From: Algoriphagus faecimaris
Lineage (GTDB): Bacteria > Bacteroidota > Bacteroidia > Cytophagales > Cyclobacteriaceae
DNA: 64,000 nucleotides
Direction: 5' to 3'
Assembly (NCBI RefSeq): GCF_900101705.1
Contig: NZ_FNAC01000018.1
Location: 21,703 to 85,702 of the forward strand
In this document: piece after piece, positions 18,153 through 27,756 of the stretch
Numbering within the stretch: the first letter of the stretch is position 1
How the letters are laid out: every line of letters begins with the position of its first letter
Program-made: the position numbers and the translations under genes
The notes under the pieces: generated by a model
What the model saw: only the letters and a program-made list of their open reading frames with translations
What the model was told of the DNA's origin: nothing
Databases searched by the model: none

Positions 18153-19565
18153 ATGAGAATTTCAAAAATTTACTTTGGCATTTTCCTTTTAGGAGCCCTG
18201 TTGACAGGTTGTAAAGATGAGGAAGAAGTGCTCCCTACCCCAGACGTCACAGAAGAACCAGAACCTAGTCCCAATATCGCTATCAATAATTGGATTCAAT
18301 CAGTCATGAATGAAGTCTACTACTGGCTAGACGACATGAAATCACCGATCGCATCCGATTCGGATCCGGCAGAGTATTTTGAATCCCTTCTTTTCCGCCC
18401 TACAGACAGATTTTCTGCCATTTATCCTGATTACCAAGAACTGATCAACTCTTTAAACGGAGTGGAGCTCGAGGCTGGATACGAGTTCATTCTTTACAGA
18501 GAAAGTAACGAAAATGACAACGTCATTGCGCAACTCAGTTACGTAAAAAGAAATAGCCCGGCAAGCGAGGCCGGACTAAGAAGAGGTGATATCATCACGC
18601 TGATCAATGGACGCCAGATGGATATCAACAACTTCAGAGATGTATTGGCGGATATTTCCCAAACGCACACCATCAGCTATTTAAGATACAATGAGGAGGC
18701 AAATCAATATCAACCTCAGCCTGATTTGCAATTGACTCCTGTGCAGCTGTCTGAAAATCCTAACTTCTTGGACACGGTCTACACAATTAATGATCAAAAA
18801 ATCGGTTACGTGGTTTATCACTTCTTTGCACCTGGATCAGGTAATAACAGTACGGTGTATGATGATGAGATGGACGAAACATTCTCCAAGTTCAAAGCAG
18901 AAGGTATTAACCATTTAATTGTCGATTTCCGATACAATGGTGGTGGATTTGTATCATCCGCTGTCAATCTTGCGAGCTTGATCGCTCCGGGAGTGGGTGC
19001 CGATGCGGTTTTTTCCAAAACCAAATTCAATAGCTTCCTGAGCAGATTCGAAGATTTTCAAAATGTGCAAACGAAATTTAGAGCGAAGGATGAAAACCTC
19101 GGAAACACACTTTCTGGTAACAGAGTCTATATTTTGACTACTAGTAGAACTGCCTCGGCTTCAGAACTAGTTATCAACGGACTCAAACCTTATATGGACG
19201 TCTTTTTAATTGGTGATAGAACAACAGGAAAAAATGTAGGCTCCATCCCATTTGAGGATGATGATAATCCTAACAATAGCTTCGGAATACTACCTATAGT
19301 AACACAAAGTTTTAATAGTGCAGATCAATCCGACTACACCACCGGCTTTGTTCCTAATATTGCTGCTCGTGAAGTGGAGGAATTGCCTAGACAATTTGGA
19401 GACATCAACGAGCAACTCCTAAGAAAAGCTATAGAACAAATCACAGGACAAAGCTCCTCGGCAAGGATCCAATCACTTGATCGGATAGACTTGGGTAGTA
19501 CACTTGACCATAAAGTTCGAACTGGAACGATGGTCGAAAAACAAGACTTAATGAAAAATAATTAA
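18153..19565 (+). CDS. S41-family (CtpA-like) peptidase lipoprotein
   Basis: A 470-aa protein with a lipobox ending LTGC near residue 20, followed by an acidic Pro-rich linker, so it is probably a membrane-anchored lipoprotein. A PDZ-like domain (about 125-190; SPASEAGLRRGDIITLING) precedes the tail-specific protease core. The catalytic serine is in TASASELV (Ser337) and the general-base lysine in GDRTTGKNVG (Lys360). Such proteases cut proteins near the C-terminus in the periplasm. It has its own terminator. The role is by family. Confidence 0.92.
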   Translation: MRISKIYFGIFLLGALLTGCKDEEEVLPTPDVTEEPEPSPNIAINNWIQSVMNEVYYWLDDMKSPIASDSDPAEYFESLLFRPTDRFSAIYPDYQELINSLNGVELEAGYEFILYRESNENDNVIAQLSYVKRNSPASEAGLRRGDIITLINGRQMDINNFRDVLADISQTHTISYLRYNEEANQYQPQPDLQLTPVQLSENPNFLDTVYTINDQKIGYVVYHFFAPGSGNNSTVYDDEMDETFSKFKAEGINHLIVDFRYNGGGFVSSAVNLASLIAPGVGADAVFSKTKFNSFLSRFEDFQNVQTKFRAKDENLGNTLSGNRVYILTTSRTASASELVINGLKPYMDVFLIGDRTTGKNVGSIPFEDDDNPNNSFGILPIVTQSFNSADQSDYTTGFVPNIAAREVEELPRQFGDINEQLLRKAIEQITGQSSSARIQSLDRIDLGSTLDHKVRTGTMVEKQDLMKNN

Positions 19566-19570
19566 TTAAA

Positions 19571-19598
19571 AAGGCCTCTTTAAGAGGTCTTTTTTTTT
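19571..19598 (+). terminator. Rho-independent terminator after S41 peptidase gene
   Basis: GGCCTCTT and AAGAGGTC form a hairpin directly followed by nine T residues, a few bases after the stop codon. Confidence 0.85.
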
Positions 19599-19600
19599 AA

Positions 19601-19665
19601 GGCTGTCTCATCAATACTAAAAGTAACCTTGAGTACTTGAAAGACGAAATTCCCGAAATCGAAAT
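19601..19665 (+). repeat. Partial copy of dispersed GGCTGTCTCA element
   Basis: It starts GGCTGTCTCA immediately after the terminator T run. The part from about 19629 (TTGAGTACTTGAAAGACGA..., ending CGAAATCGAAAT) is closely similar to the left half of the element at 50484-50636. The right-hand inverted end is not visible here, so this copy looks decayed or recombined. Confidence 0.55.
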
Positions 19666-19798
19666 CTTTCCCGAAGCGCTAATATGGGCTTTTGGCCCCT
19701 TACAGTCCTCGGGACTCGGCCATTGAAGGATTTTGGCACAATCAGGCCAACACTTCTACAAAGCTACCTATTGGACAACTGAATATATGTAAGTCCAA

Positions 19799-19825
19799 GC
19801 GTAGTCGAAGAATCTTCGACTACGC
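19799..19825. repeat. REP-like palindrome
   Basis: GCGTAGTCGAAGA, a single A, then TCTTCGACTACGC: a 13-bp perfect inverted repeat. The TTCGACTACGCTCAG word is of the kind found dispersed in intergenic regions of many Bacteroidetes genomes. Confidence 0.7.
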
Positions 19826-19901
19826 TCAGAGTGACCACTATTCAACTTCTATGGTTAATTTTCATATGTTTATAATTTGATTTTTAATGGCCACAACTTG
19901 T

Positions 19902-19950
19902 CCCGAGTATCGGGGTGGAATCTTCGCAAGCATTCCCCGATCCATCGGGG
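19902..19950. repeat. Pair of GC-rich short hairpins
   Basis: CCCGA-gta-TCGGG (19902-19914) and CCCCGAT-cc-ATCGGGG (19935-19950) lie 20 bp apart and are related to each other. They look like another REP-type intergenic family rather than terminators, since no T run follows. Confidence 0.55.
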
Positions 19951-20350
19951 CATACCACTGTGTGTCGCTTTGGGTCATGCTCGATTTCATCATTTCCTTT
20001 CTGTAAACGCTAATTTTTAAAACTCAGTTTGAGAGGCTTCTCAGTGTGACCACGATCATACTTTAAAGAAAAATTACCTTCATTTCCTTATTGCATGTTT
20101 ACAAAATATTTAAGATTCAGGCTGACAATAGACCGATTTTTGAAACAGCCATGTTTTTAAATTCCTTCAAGAGAAAAAGAAGGACAACAGTTGACATACA
20201 TTTTCTACTGCGGAAGAAGATTTTAAGTCTATTTTCTCTTATTTTTTCTCAAAAAACCATTGATCTATTAGGTATTTTTTCCCATATTCCATCACTTATT
20301 TCCAATAAGTAGCTTTAATCTAATATTTCATCAACCATCAACCCAACTTT

Positions 20351-21586
20351 ATGAAAAATCAAATTTGGAAAAAGCCTGCACTCTGTGCAGGTTTAGTTTT
20401 AGGTGCACTAAGCTTCGCTTGTCAGCCAATGGAAGAGAACCCTAATCTTCCAGATCAAGCTGTGGAATACTTAGGCTACCAAAATGGGGATATTATACCT
20501 GGTAAATACATCGTAAGGCTCAATCCTAGTCATATCAATTTCAGAAAGACAAGAGATTATGCTTCGAATGAGGCCGCCATGCGAAAAATCGGGATTGAGC
20601 TTCTTTCTAAATACCGTATTGCGGAAAGTAATTTAGGTTATGCCTATGGCAGTTCTATAGAAGGTTTCTCCGCAGAACTTTCCGATGAAGAATACACCGC
20701 CTTAATTAATGATCCAGCAGTACAATTTATAGAACCTGATAGAATCATGGCGCTAGCACCACCTCCAGGGAAAGGGCCGGGAGGCGGAGGTAGCGACGGT
20801 GGAGGATCCAGCCCTACACAGGAAACTCCTTATGGGATTACCAGAGTAAATGGAGGTACCACCTACACTGGCAGCGGAAAAGCCTATGTCATTGATTCAG
20901 GGATTGATGGGAGTCACCCTGACCTAAATGTAAACGTATCTGCTGGATTCAATGCCTTTGACAAAGGCAAAGATGCTGACCTGAGCAAAGACGGAAGTGG
21001 GCATGGCACTCACGTAGCAGGCACGATTGCGGCAATTGATAATGAATTTGGAGTGATTGGAGTAGCAGCTGGAGCTACTGTCGTACCAATCAAAGTACTA
21101 GATAGCCGTGGCTCTGGATCGTATTCTGGAGTGATTGCAGGAGTCGATTTTGTCACTGGAAGTGCCAATTCAGGAGACGTTGCCAATATGAGTCTGGGCG
21201 GACCGGCATCGGATGCTTTGGATGCGGCAGTCATCGCTTTGGCCAACTCAGGAGTAAAAGTAGCCTTAGCAGCTGGAAATGAAAGTAGAAACGCCAATAA
21301 CTCCTCTCCTGCTAGAGCAAATGCTCCAAACATCTACACTGTTTCGGCGGTAGATTCAGGTGATAGATTTGCTTCTTTCTCAAATTTCGGTAACCCTCCG
21401 ATTGATTTTGCAGCGCCTGGAGTGGCAATAAAGTCCACAATACCTGGCGGCGGATATGCTATCTATAGCGGAACTTCAATGGCCTCTCCCCATGTCGCAG
21501 GGATTCTTTTGACAGGGAATCCTAGAAGCGGTGGATCTGCCACAGGAGATCCCGATGGAAATCCTGACTCAATAGCAGTAAAATAA
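20351..21586 (+). CDS. Secreted subtilisin-like serine peptidase (S8, proteinase K type)
   Basis: A 411-aa protein. The N-terminus (MKNQIWKKPALCAG...SFAC) is a signal sequence, possibly a lipoprotein signal although the lipobox is not ideal. An inhibitor I9 propeptide spans about residues 50-135 (GKYIVRLNP...VQFIEPDR). A glycine/proline-rich linker near 138-155 separates it from the catalytic domain. The triad is Asp182 (VIDSGID), His218 (GHGTHVAG) and Ser376 (GTSMASPH). The chain ends soon after the serine motif, with no extra sorting domain. It is probably an extracellular or envelope protease. Confidence 0.93.
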   Translation: MKNQIWKKPALCAGLVLGALSFACQPMEENPNLPDQAVEYLGYQNGDIIPGKYIVRLNPSHINFRKTRDYASNEAAMRKIGIELLSKYRIAESNLGYAYGSSIEGFSAELSDEEYTALINDPAVQFIEPDRIMALAPPPGKGPGGGGSDGGGSSPTQETPYGITRVNGGTTYTGSGKAYVIDSGIDGSHPDLNVNVSAGFNAFDKGKDADLSKDGSGHGTHVAGTIAAIDNEFGVIGVAAGATVVPIKVLDSRGSGSYSGVIAGVDFVTGSANSGDVANMSLGGPASDALDAAVIALANSGVKVALAAGNESRNANNSSPARANAPNIYTVSAVDSGDRFASFSNFGNPPIDFAAPGVAIKSTIPGGGYAIYSGTSMASPHVAGILLTGNPRSGGSATGDPDGNPDSIAVK

Positions 21587-21597
21587 TAAACTTTGAA

Positions 21598-21628
21598 AAG
21601 CGGTTTCTGATTTTAGAAGCCGCTTTTT
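21598..21628 (+). terminator. Rho-independent terminator after subtilase gene
   Basis: AAGCGGtttct pairs with agaaGCCGCTT around a short loop, followed by TTTTT. It lies 11 bp after the stop codon. Confidence 0.8.
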
Positions 21629-21698
21629 CCTTATTATCAAATCGTTAACTTTTTGAAATCTTTACACTCCATCAACTGCCTTTCTTAATTTTGTTCGA

Positions 21699-21911
21699 AT
21701 GGAAGCAGTAGCCAGTTTTATATTAATTTTCTTAGTTTACTTCTTAGGCACCCTAGCTATCGTACAAGAAGTGATCAGACCTCGCAGACAGCTTATCACC
21801 CTAAACGGAGGAAAAATAAAACAGTGGGCTACCAACTACAGTAAAATCATCCTGCTCAGCTTATTGCTCTCCTTTCTGACTACCTCTCTTGCCTATTGGT
21901 TATTCATTTGA
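21699..21911 (+). CDS. Small membrane protein, 70 aa
   Basis: Two hydrophobic segments (about residues 4-23 and 48-69) flank a short basic loop (IRPRRQLITLNGGKIKQW). It is not a family I recognise. The clean ATG start, the flanking terminators and a membrane-hairpin pattern support a real gene. Function unknown. Confidence 0.55.
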   Translation: MEAVASFILIFLVYFLGTLAIVQEVIRPRRQLITLNGGKIKQWATNYSKIILLSLLLSFLTTSLAYWLFI

Positions 21912-21948
21912 CAGCAAAATAAACTTTGATCAGTACCCCTTTCAAACA

Positions 21949-21975
21949 AAAAAACCGGCCTAAGGCCGGTTTTTA
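21949..21975. terminator. Bidirectional terminator between convergent genes
   Basis: AAACCGGCC-taa-GGCCGGTTTTT is a strong, nearly perfect hairpin with A and T runs on the two sides, serving the small membrane protein gene on one strand and the TPR gene on the other. Confidence 0.9.
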
Positions 21976-21995
21976 AAACTTCGCTTTCTATTCAA

Positions 21996-22706
21996 TTATT
22001 GTTGTGCTTGCTTCAGGTTTTCTTTTGCCAGAGCAAAGTTAGGGTCCAATTGAATCGCCTCTTCAAAAGCTGCTAAAGCTTCAGATTTAGATCCTTGATC
22101 CAAGTAGATCATCCCTTTTAAATTGATCGCTGCAGCCTTCATGGAAATTTCCTGAGTCTCTGTTTGACTTAAAGGAAAGCCTATTTTCTCATCTGTTTTA
22201 GCTTCTCTTATCAATAAATTGACAGAGTTCATCGCCTCAGCGTATCGCTTAAGCGAATATTGTAAGTAGCCGCTCTTATACAAACTGAAATTATCCCCAC
22301 TCAAAAGATATAAAGACTCAAAGTGAGGCAACGCTCTATCCAGGGCCCCTACTTGCTCCAGCGAAAAAGCAGCAATCTCCAAAGCGCCAACGCTTTTATC
22401 ATTTACTTCTAAGATATCCAATGCTACCAATGCCGCTGAGGTAGACTGACCGAGTTCGAAATATAAGCTCCCAAGCGCCTCCTGAAAACGAAGATTCTCA
22501 GGATTCCTCACCATCAATCTATATAAGCTGGCTTTTGCCATTTGCGAATCATTATAACGCATGGCAAGCTGATAGGCAGCCTGATCTTCCATATTTAATA
22601 TGCGCTTAGTCTTGCTATCCAATCGAGGCAGCGAATCATTTCCTTCCTGTGCAAAGGCAAATTGCACCGTCAGCATTATTACTATGAGGGTAAGTATTCT
22701 TTTCAT
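21996..22706 (-). CDS. Exported TPR-repeat protein
   Basis: A 236-aa protein with a signal peptide (MKRILTLIVIMLTVQFAFAQ) and several tetratricopeptide repeats; the last, near residues 190-233 (AINLKGMIYLDQGSKSEALAAFEEAIQLDPNFALAKENL), is the clearest. TPRs mediate protein contacts in the periplasm. It lies 36 bp downstream of the CCA-adding enzyme and is probably its operon partner, though the functional link is unclear. Confidence 0.85.
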   Translation of the reverse strand: MKRILTLIVIMLTVQFAFAQEGNDSLPRLDSKTKRILNMEDQAAYQLAMRYNDSQMAKASLYRLMVRNPENLRFQEALGSLYFELGQSTSAALVALDILEVNDKSVGALEIAAFSLEQVGALDRALPHFESLYLLSGDNFSLYKSGYLQYSLKRYAEAMNSVNLLIREAKTDEKIGFPLSQTETQEISMKAAAINLKGMIYLDQGSKSEALAAFEEAIQLDPNFALAKENLKQAQQ

Positions 22707-22742
22707 ATTGTTATTATTATTCTTGATTTTAATTCAATTTCT

Positions 22743-24155
22743 TTATTTCACCAATCCTTTTTGTTTAGCCAATTGATGCATCAACTGTCGTGCCTCTTCC
22801 GGCTTGTTTTTAATTTTGCCTTCCAAGATAGCTTCTTTTATTTCTTCTTTGATCTCACCTACAGTTTTTGAAGGTTTCAATCCAAAGGTTTCCATAATTT
22901 CTTCTCCGCTAATAGGGGGTTGAAAATTCCTCACTTGATCTTTTTCCTCCACTTCGCGAAGCTTCTGTTCTACTTTATCAAAGTTTTCGAGAAATCGCTT
23001 TACCTTTTTGTTATTCTTGGATGTGATATCTGCCCTGCAAAGCTTCATCAAGTCATCAATATCATCTCCTGCATCAAAAAGCAGTCTTCTCAGAGCAGAA
23101 TCAGTCACTTCATCTTTGACTAGAGCGATGGGTCGGAGATGTAATCGCACTAATTTTTGAACATACTTCATTCGCTCGTCCATAGGGAGCTTTAGTCGCT
23201 TAAAAATTCCCGGCGTCATTCGTGCCCCTTTGTCTTCATGGCCGTGAAATGTCCAGCCTACTTTGCTATTAAATCTCTTCGTGGCAGGTTTGGCTATATC
23301 GTGTAGGATAGCTGCCCAACGCAACCACAAGTCATCACTCACCAGACTTAAATTATCTAGGACTTGCAGCGTATGATAGAAATTGTCTTTGTGCGATTTA
23401 TCGTCTACAGAGTCTACCCCTTGTAATTCGACCATTTCCGGAAAAAACTCATGCAAGAGCTTTCCTGCAAACAAGAGTTTAAAACCATAAGAAGGCTGAT
23501 CCGTCTGAATGATCTTATTTAACTCTACAATAATCCGTTCAGCCGATACAATAGATAAGCGATGGGCATTTTTGCTTAATGCATAGAAAGTGTCGGGATC
23601 AATGTCAAAGCCGAGCTGACTTGCAAATCGTACAGCTCGCATCATTCTCAAAGGGTCATCCGAAAAAGTGATTTCTGGATCAAGGGGAGTTTTGATTTGC
23701 TTACGCTTCAGATCTCCGATTCCATCAAAAGGATCCAAAAGCTCTCCATAATTCCCCTCATTAAGAGAAATGGCCATAGAGTTGATGGTAAAATCTCTTC
23801 TCTCCAAGTCTTCTTGTAAAGTACCATCCTCTACTATCGGTTTACGACTTTCGGATCGATAGGACTCTTTTCTCGCCCCTACAAATTCCAGCTCACTATC
23901 TTCTAACTTGAGCATGGCCGTCCCAAAATTTTTAAAGACAGAAAGGGGCACATGAAAATCAAACTGCTTGCTCACCTCTTCTGCCAAAGCAATACCGCTT
24001 CCCACACAAGTGAAATCCAAGTCTTTGCTAACTCGACCTAATACCAGGTCACGGACAAATCCGCCGACAACATAAGTCTCGAGATTGAGATTTTTTGCAG
24101 CAGCTCTGATTTTTGCAAAAACCTCATTTTTATCTAATTCTTCTTTAAAATTCAT
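22743..24155 (-). CDS. cca: CCA tRNA nucleotidyltransferase with HD domain
   Basis: A 470-aa class II nucleotidyltransferase. VVGGFVRDLVLGR and the metal-binding DLDFTC lie near residues 30-52, RRDFTINSMA and FSDDPLRMMRAVRFASQLGF follow, and an HD phosphohydrolase domain (LHDIAKPATKRF) is near 288-300. The family adds or repairs the CCA end of tRNAs; some relatives are poly(A) polymerases. The tRNA-Gln gene in this window has no encoded CCA, in line with a need for this enzyme. Its ATG overlaps the stop of the upstream gene (ATGA). Confidence 0.92.
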   Translation of the reverse strand: MNFKEELDKNEVFAKIRAAAKNLNLETYVVGGFVRDLVLGRVSKDLDFTCVGSGIALAEEVSKQFDFHVPLSVFKNFGTAMLKLEDSELEFVGARKESYRSESRKPIVEDGTLQEDLERRDFTINSMAISLNEGNYGELLDPFDGIGDLKRKQIKTPLDPEITFSDDPLRMMRAVRFASQLGFDIDPDTFYALSKNAHRLSIVSAERIIVELNKIIQTDQPSYGFKLLFAGKLLHEFFPEMVELQGVDSVDDKSHKDNFYHTLQVLDNLSLVSDDLWLRWAAILHDIAKPATKRFNSKVGWTFHGHEDKGARMTPGIFKRLKLPMDERMKYVQKLVRLHLRPIALVKDEVTDSALRRLLFDAGDDIDDLMKLCRADITSKNNKKVKRFLENFDKVEQKLREVEEKDQVRNFQPPISGEEIMETFGLKPSKTVGEIKEEIKEAILEGKIKNKPEEARQLMHQLAKQKGLVK

Positions 24156-24640
24156 CCTTTGATGATTTTTACATCTCCTTTCGCTCCCAGGTAGAGCTCT
24201 TTTACGTTTGGCCCCAAAAGTGGGAAATTAAGCTTGGTTTCCACATCCGCTTTGGTCTCCACTCCTATCTGAGCGATAATAGGCTGCGAAATTTGAAAAA
24301 GTAACTTTTTCCAATTGGGTTCTCTTACCAATGAGAAACGAATTTCTTTTAAATCTGCCAGACCACTCGGGAGTAGCCGATTAGGCTCGGTGTGATAGAT
24401 GGTAGGTTTGGATGCAAAGTCTACAATATCCAAGGCTACTTCTGAAAAGTGTCCCCCTACTGATCTGATTTGAAACAAATCAAAAAGCAAAATCACCCAA
24501 TTCTCCCCCATGGAAGAATTCCAACGCTCCAAGGGATAAATTGAAATCACTTTGCCATTACCCTCTCGAATATGAAGCTGATTTTGATCCCGATACTGCT
24601 TGATAAATAATGAGTGATCCACGATTATGAAATTTTTCAC
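24152..24640 (-). CDS. Hypothetical protein, 162 aa, translationally coupled to cca
   Basis: No motif that I recognise with confidence. There is no signal peptide. The C-terminal half has an LPSGLADLKEI segment and ends LGPNVKELYLGAKGDVKIIKG. A distant relation to the YrdC/Sua5 fold is conceivable but its RNA-binding N-terminal motifs are absent. The 4-bp ATGA overlap with cca suggests co-translation and perhaps a role in tRNA metabolism; that is inference only. Confidence 0.7.
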   Translation of the reverse strand: MKNFIIVDHSLFIKQYRDQNQLHIREGNGKVISIYPLERWNSSMGENWVILLFDLFQIRSVGGHFSEVALDIVDFASKPTIYHTEPNRLLPSGLADLKEIRFSLVREPNWKKLLFQISQPIIAQIGVETKADVETKLNFPLLGPNVKELYLGAKGDVKIIKG

Positions 24641-24844
24641 AAAAATAATCAGAATATTGAGAGCGACCCCTTGATTTTCAAAAGAGCTGAGCTCAAGATC
24701 TCTCAGAAATACTTCGAATTAAAAATCTAACTCTTAAAAATTTACAAAATAACGACTAAGCTAAGCATGAATACAGAAATCTTTACTTTGAAAAACAGGT
24801 TAAAACATTATCCGCTCTTCCCCTATTATTTCTTGCTATGGAAT

Positions 24845-24872
24845 AAATAAAAAAAGGAGTCAATTAGACTCC
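24845..24872 (-). terminator. Rho-independent terminator of the 133-aa gene
   Basis: Read on the minus strand, GGAGTC-taatt-GACTCC is followed by seven T. It lies 20-45 bp downstream of that gene's stop. Confidence 0.8.
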
Positions 24873-24892
24873 CCTTTCAATATCAATTAAGT

Positions 24893-25294
24893 TTAACTTC
24901 TCAGCCAGTTGATAAAAGTCTGATAACCAACTCCTATTTCTCTAGCGAAAGCTGCCTTAGTCTTATTACCGGTGGCTTCTACTTTTTTCCATTCCTCGAG
25001 AATCTTGTTTTTCTCTCCATCTGAGAAAGTTCTTCTTTTAGAAGTCTTTCCTGAAGAGTTTCCACTAATCAAGCCTACCAACTCGTTAAAGTCATTCATA
25101 AAACGACCATCAGTAACATATAAACCCGCTGCTTCCAATTTCTTAATTACATCATCCTTTGGGTTTACAGGAGTTACCGGAATACCTCTAGTAGCTGCTT
25201 CATGAAGATCTATTCTTTTGCCTTCAGCAGTCACATAAATAAAGCCTTCATTCTTTTTTAGATCGGCGATTGCTTCTTTGATAAGTTCTCTCAT
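24893..25294 (-). CDS. Hypothetical protein with C-terminal HTH, 133 aa
   Basis: Residues 1-70 form an unknown N-terminal domain (RELIKEAIADLKKNEGFIYVTAEGKRIDLHEAA). After a Ser/Gly/Lys-rich linker, residues 88-133 (FSDGEKNKILEEWKK...KAAFAREIGVGYQTFINWL) look like a helix-turn-helix of the type seen in transposase OrfA and homeodomain-like regulators. It is not part of an insertion sequence: no OrfB or inverted repeats are near. It may be a small DNA-binding regulator. It has its own terminator. Confidence 0.65.
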   Translation of the reverse strand: MRELIKEAIADLKKNEGFIYVTAEGKRIDLHEAATRGIPVTPVNPKDDVIKKLEAAGLYVTDGRFMNDFNELVGLISGNSSGKTSKRRTFSDGEKNKILEEWKKVEATGNKTKAAFAREIGVGYQTFINWLRS

Positions 25295-26047
25295 AATATT
25301 TTATTTTAGAATTATTAAAAATCTATCGCAATATATCTATTTTAAATTTAAACATAAAAATAGAAGTATTTAATTAATGGAATTAAGTGAAAATTCAAGC
25401 CTTTTGGAGACCTTCTTAACATTTATTTAGATTCGCCTTTTCTTTTCTATCATAAAATTCCCTTTTTGAAATTTCCTCATCAATAAAGAAAACTCTTTCA
25501 ACAACATTATTTAATTAAATCCATTTCGACCTACGGAATTAATAGTTATCTCGAAGGGCTTGGGAAAACCTAACCCTTTACCAAAGCCTCCTAATAAACT
25601 ATTAAACTCTCAGCCTCCTTAGGCCTAAATTGCGACCATGATCAATAACCTTACAATTATTTTGCGAAAAAAAGGGAATACTTGAAGCATAAATAAAGAA
25701 GGACCAAAATTATATCAAGTTAATATAAATGGAAATAACACACTTGACTATTTGGACTATGCTGAGGAAGCAGAAAACTTTTTCACCAAATTCTCTACAA
25801 TAATTTTTCTTACATGATTTTTTTTGAAGCGGGCATTCCTTATATCTCTTATTAAAATTCCTTTTCTAGTACACTTCTTTCTATTCCAATTCTAAACTCT
25901 ACCTCTTTAAAATCTGAGGCAAAAGTATGGCTAAGGCAAGTAACATCTATGCGATTAGTTAGTATTTCCCACCTTAAGGAGACCACTTCAGGTCTGCCAA
26001 AATCCAAAGAGAAATAAAAATTAATCTGAGTAATCGGATAATTTTCG
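25295..26047. other. Long AT-rich intergenic region upstream of pyrG
   Basis: About 750 bp with no gene I can support. A minus-strand frame of 73 codons (25852-26073) overlaps the pyrG promoter and has no recognisable family. A plus-strand open stretch near 25690-25817 reads protein-like (LDYLDYAEEAENFF) but has no start codon; it could be a remnant. A weak self-complementary GGCCTAAATT area is present. Nothing else stands out. Confidence 0.5.
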
Positions 26048-26055
26048 TAATTTTG
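26048..26055 (+). promoter_or_regulatory. Probable -7 element of pyrG
   Basis: TAATTTTG matches TAnnTTTG and lies 46 bp ahead of the ATG. No clear -33 box at the expected distance, so moderate support. Confidence 0.5.
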
Positions 26056-26065
26056 AGCCCCATAA

Positions 26066-27721
<1,656 letters not shown>

Positions 27722-27756
27722 TTGCAAAACCGGATCTCCGGGAAGATTAAAAACCT

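Larger units (their letters stand above)
19599..20350. other. Repeat-filled intergenic region without genes
   Basis: About 750 bp carrying a sequence related to the element at 50484-50636, a 27-bp near-perfect palindrome and two short GC-rich hairpins (listed separately). Short open frames here have odd composition and no homology that I recognise; I treat them as spurious. The distal part (20050-20350) is AT-rich and should contain the subtilase promoter. Confidence 0.6.

Noticed and set aside
20091..20312. Plus-strand 73-codon frame before the subtilase
   Set aside because: AT-rich, basic and Phe-rich product with no domain; it lies in a region full of repeats and promoter sequence.
24893..25294. 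Insertion sequence OrfA
   Set aside because: The C-terminal HTH resembles transposase OrfA, but there is no OrfB, no inverted repeats and the N-terminal domain is foreign to IS proteins.
25690..25817. Plus-strand protein-like stretch (LDYLDYAEEAENFF)
   Set aside because: No start codon and only about 40 codons; could be a remnant, but there is not enough to call a pseudogene.
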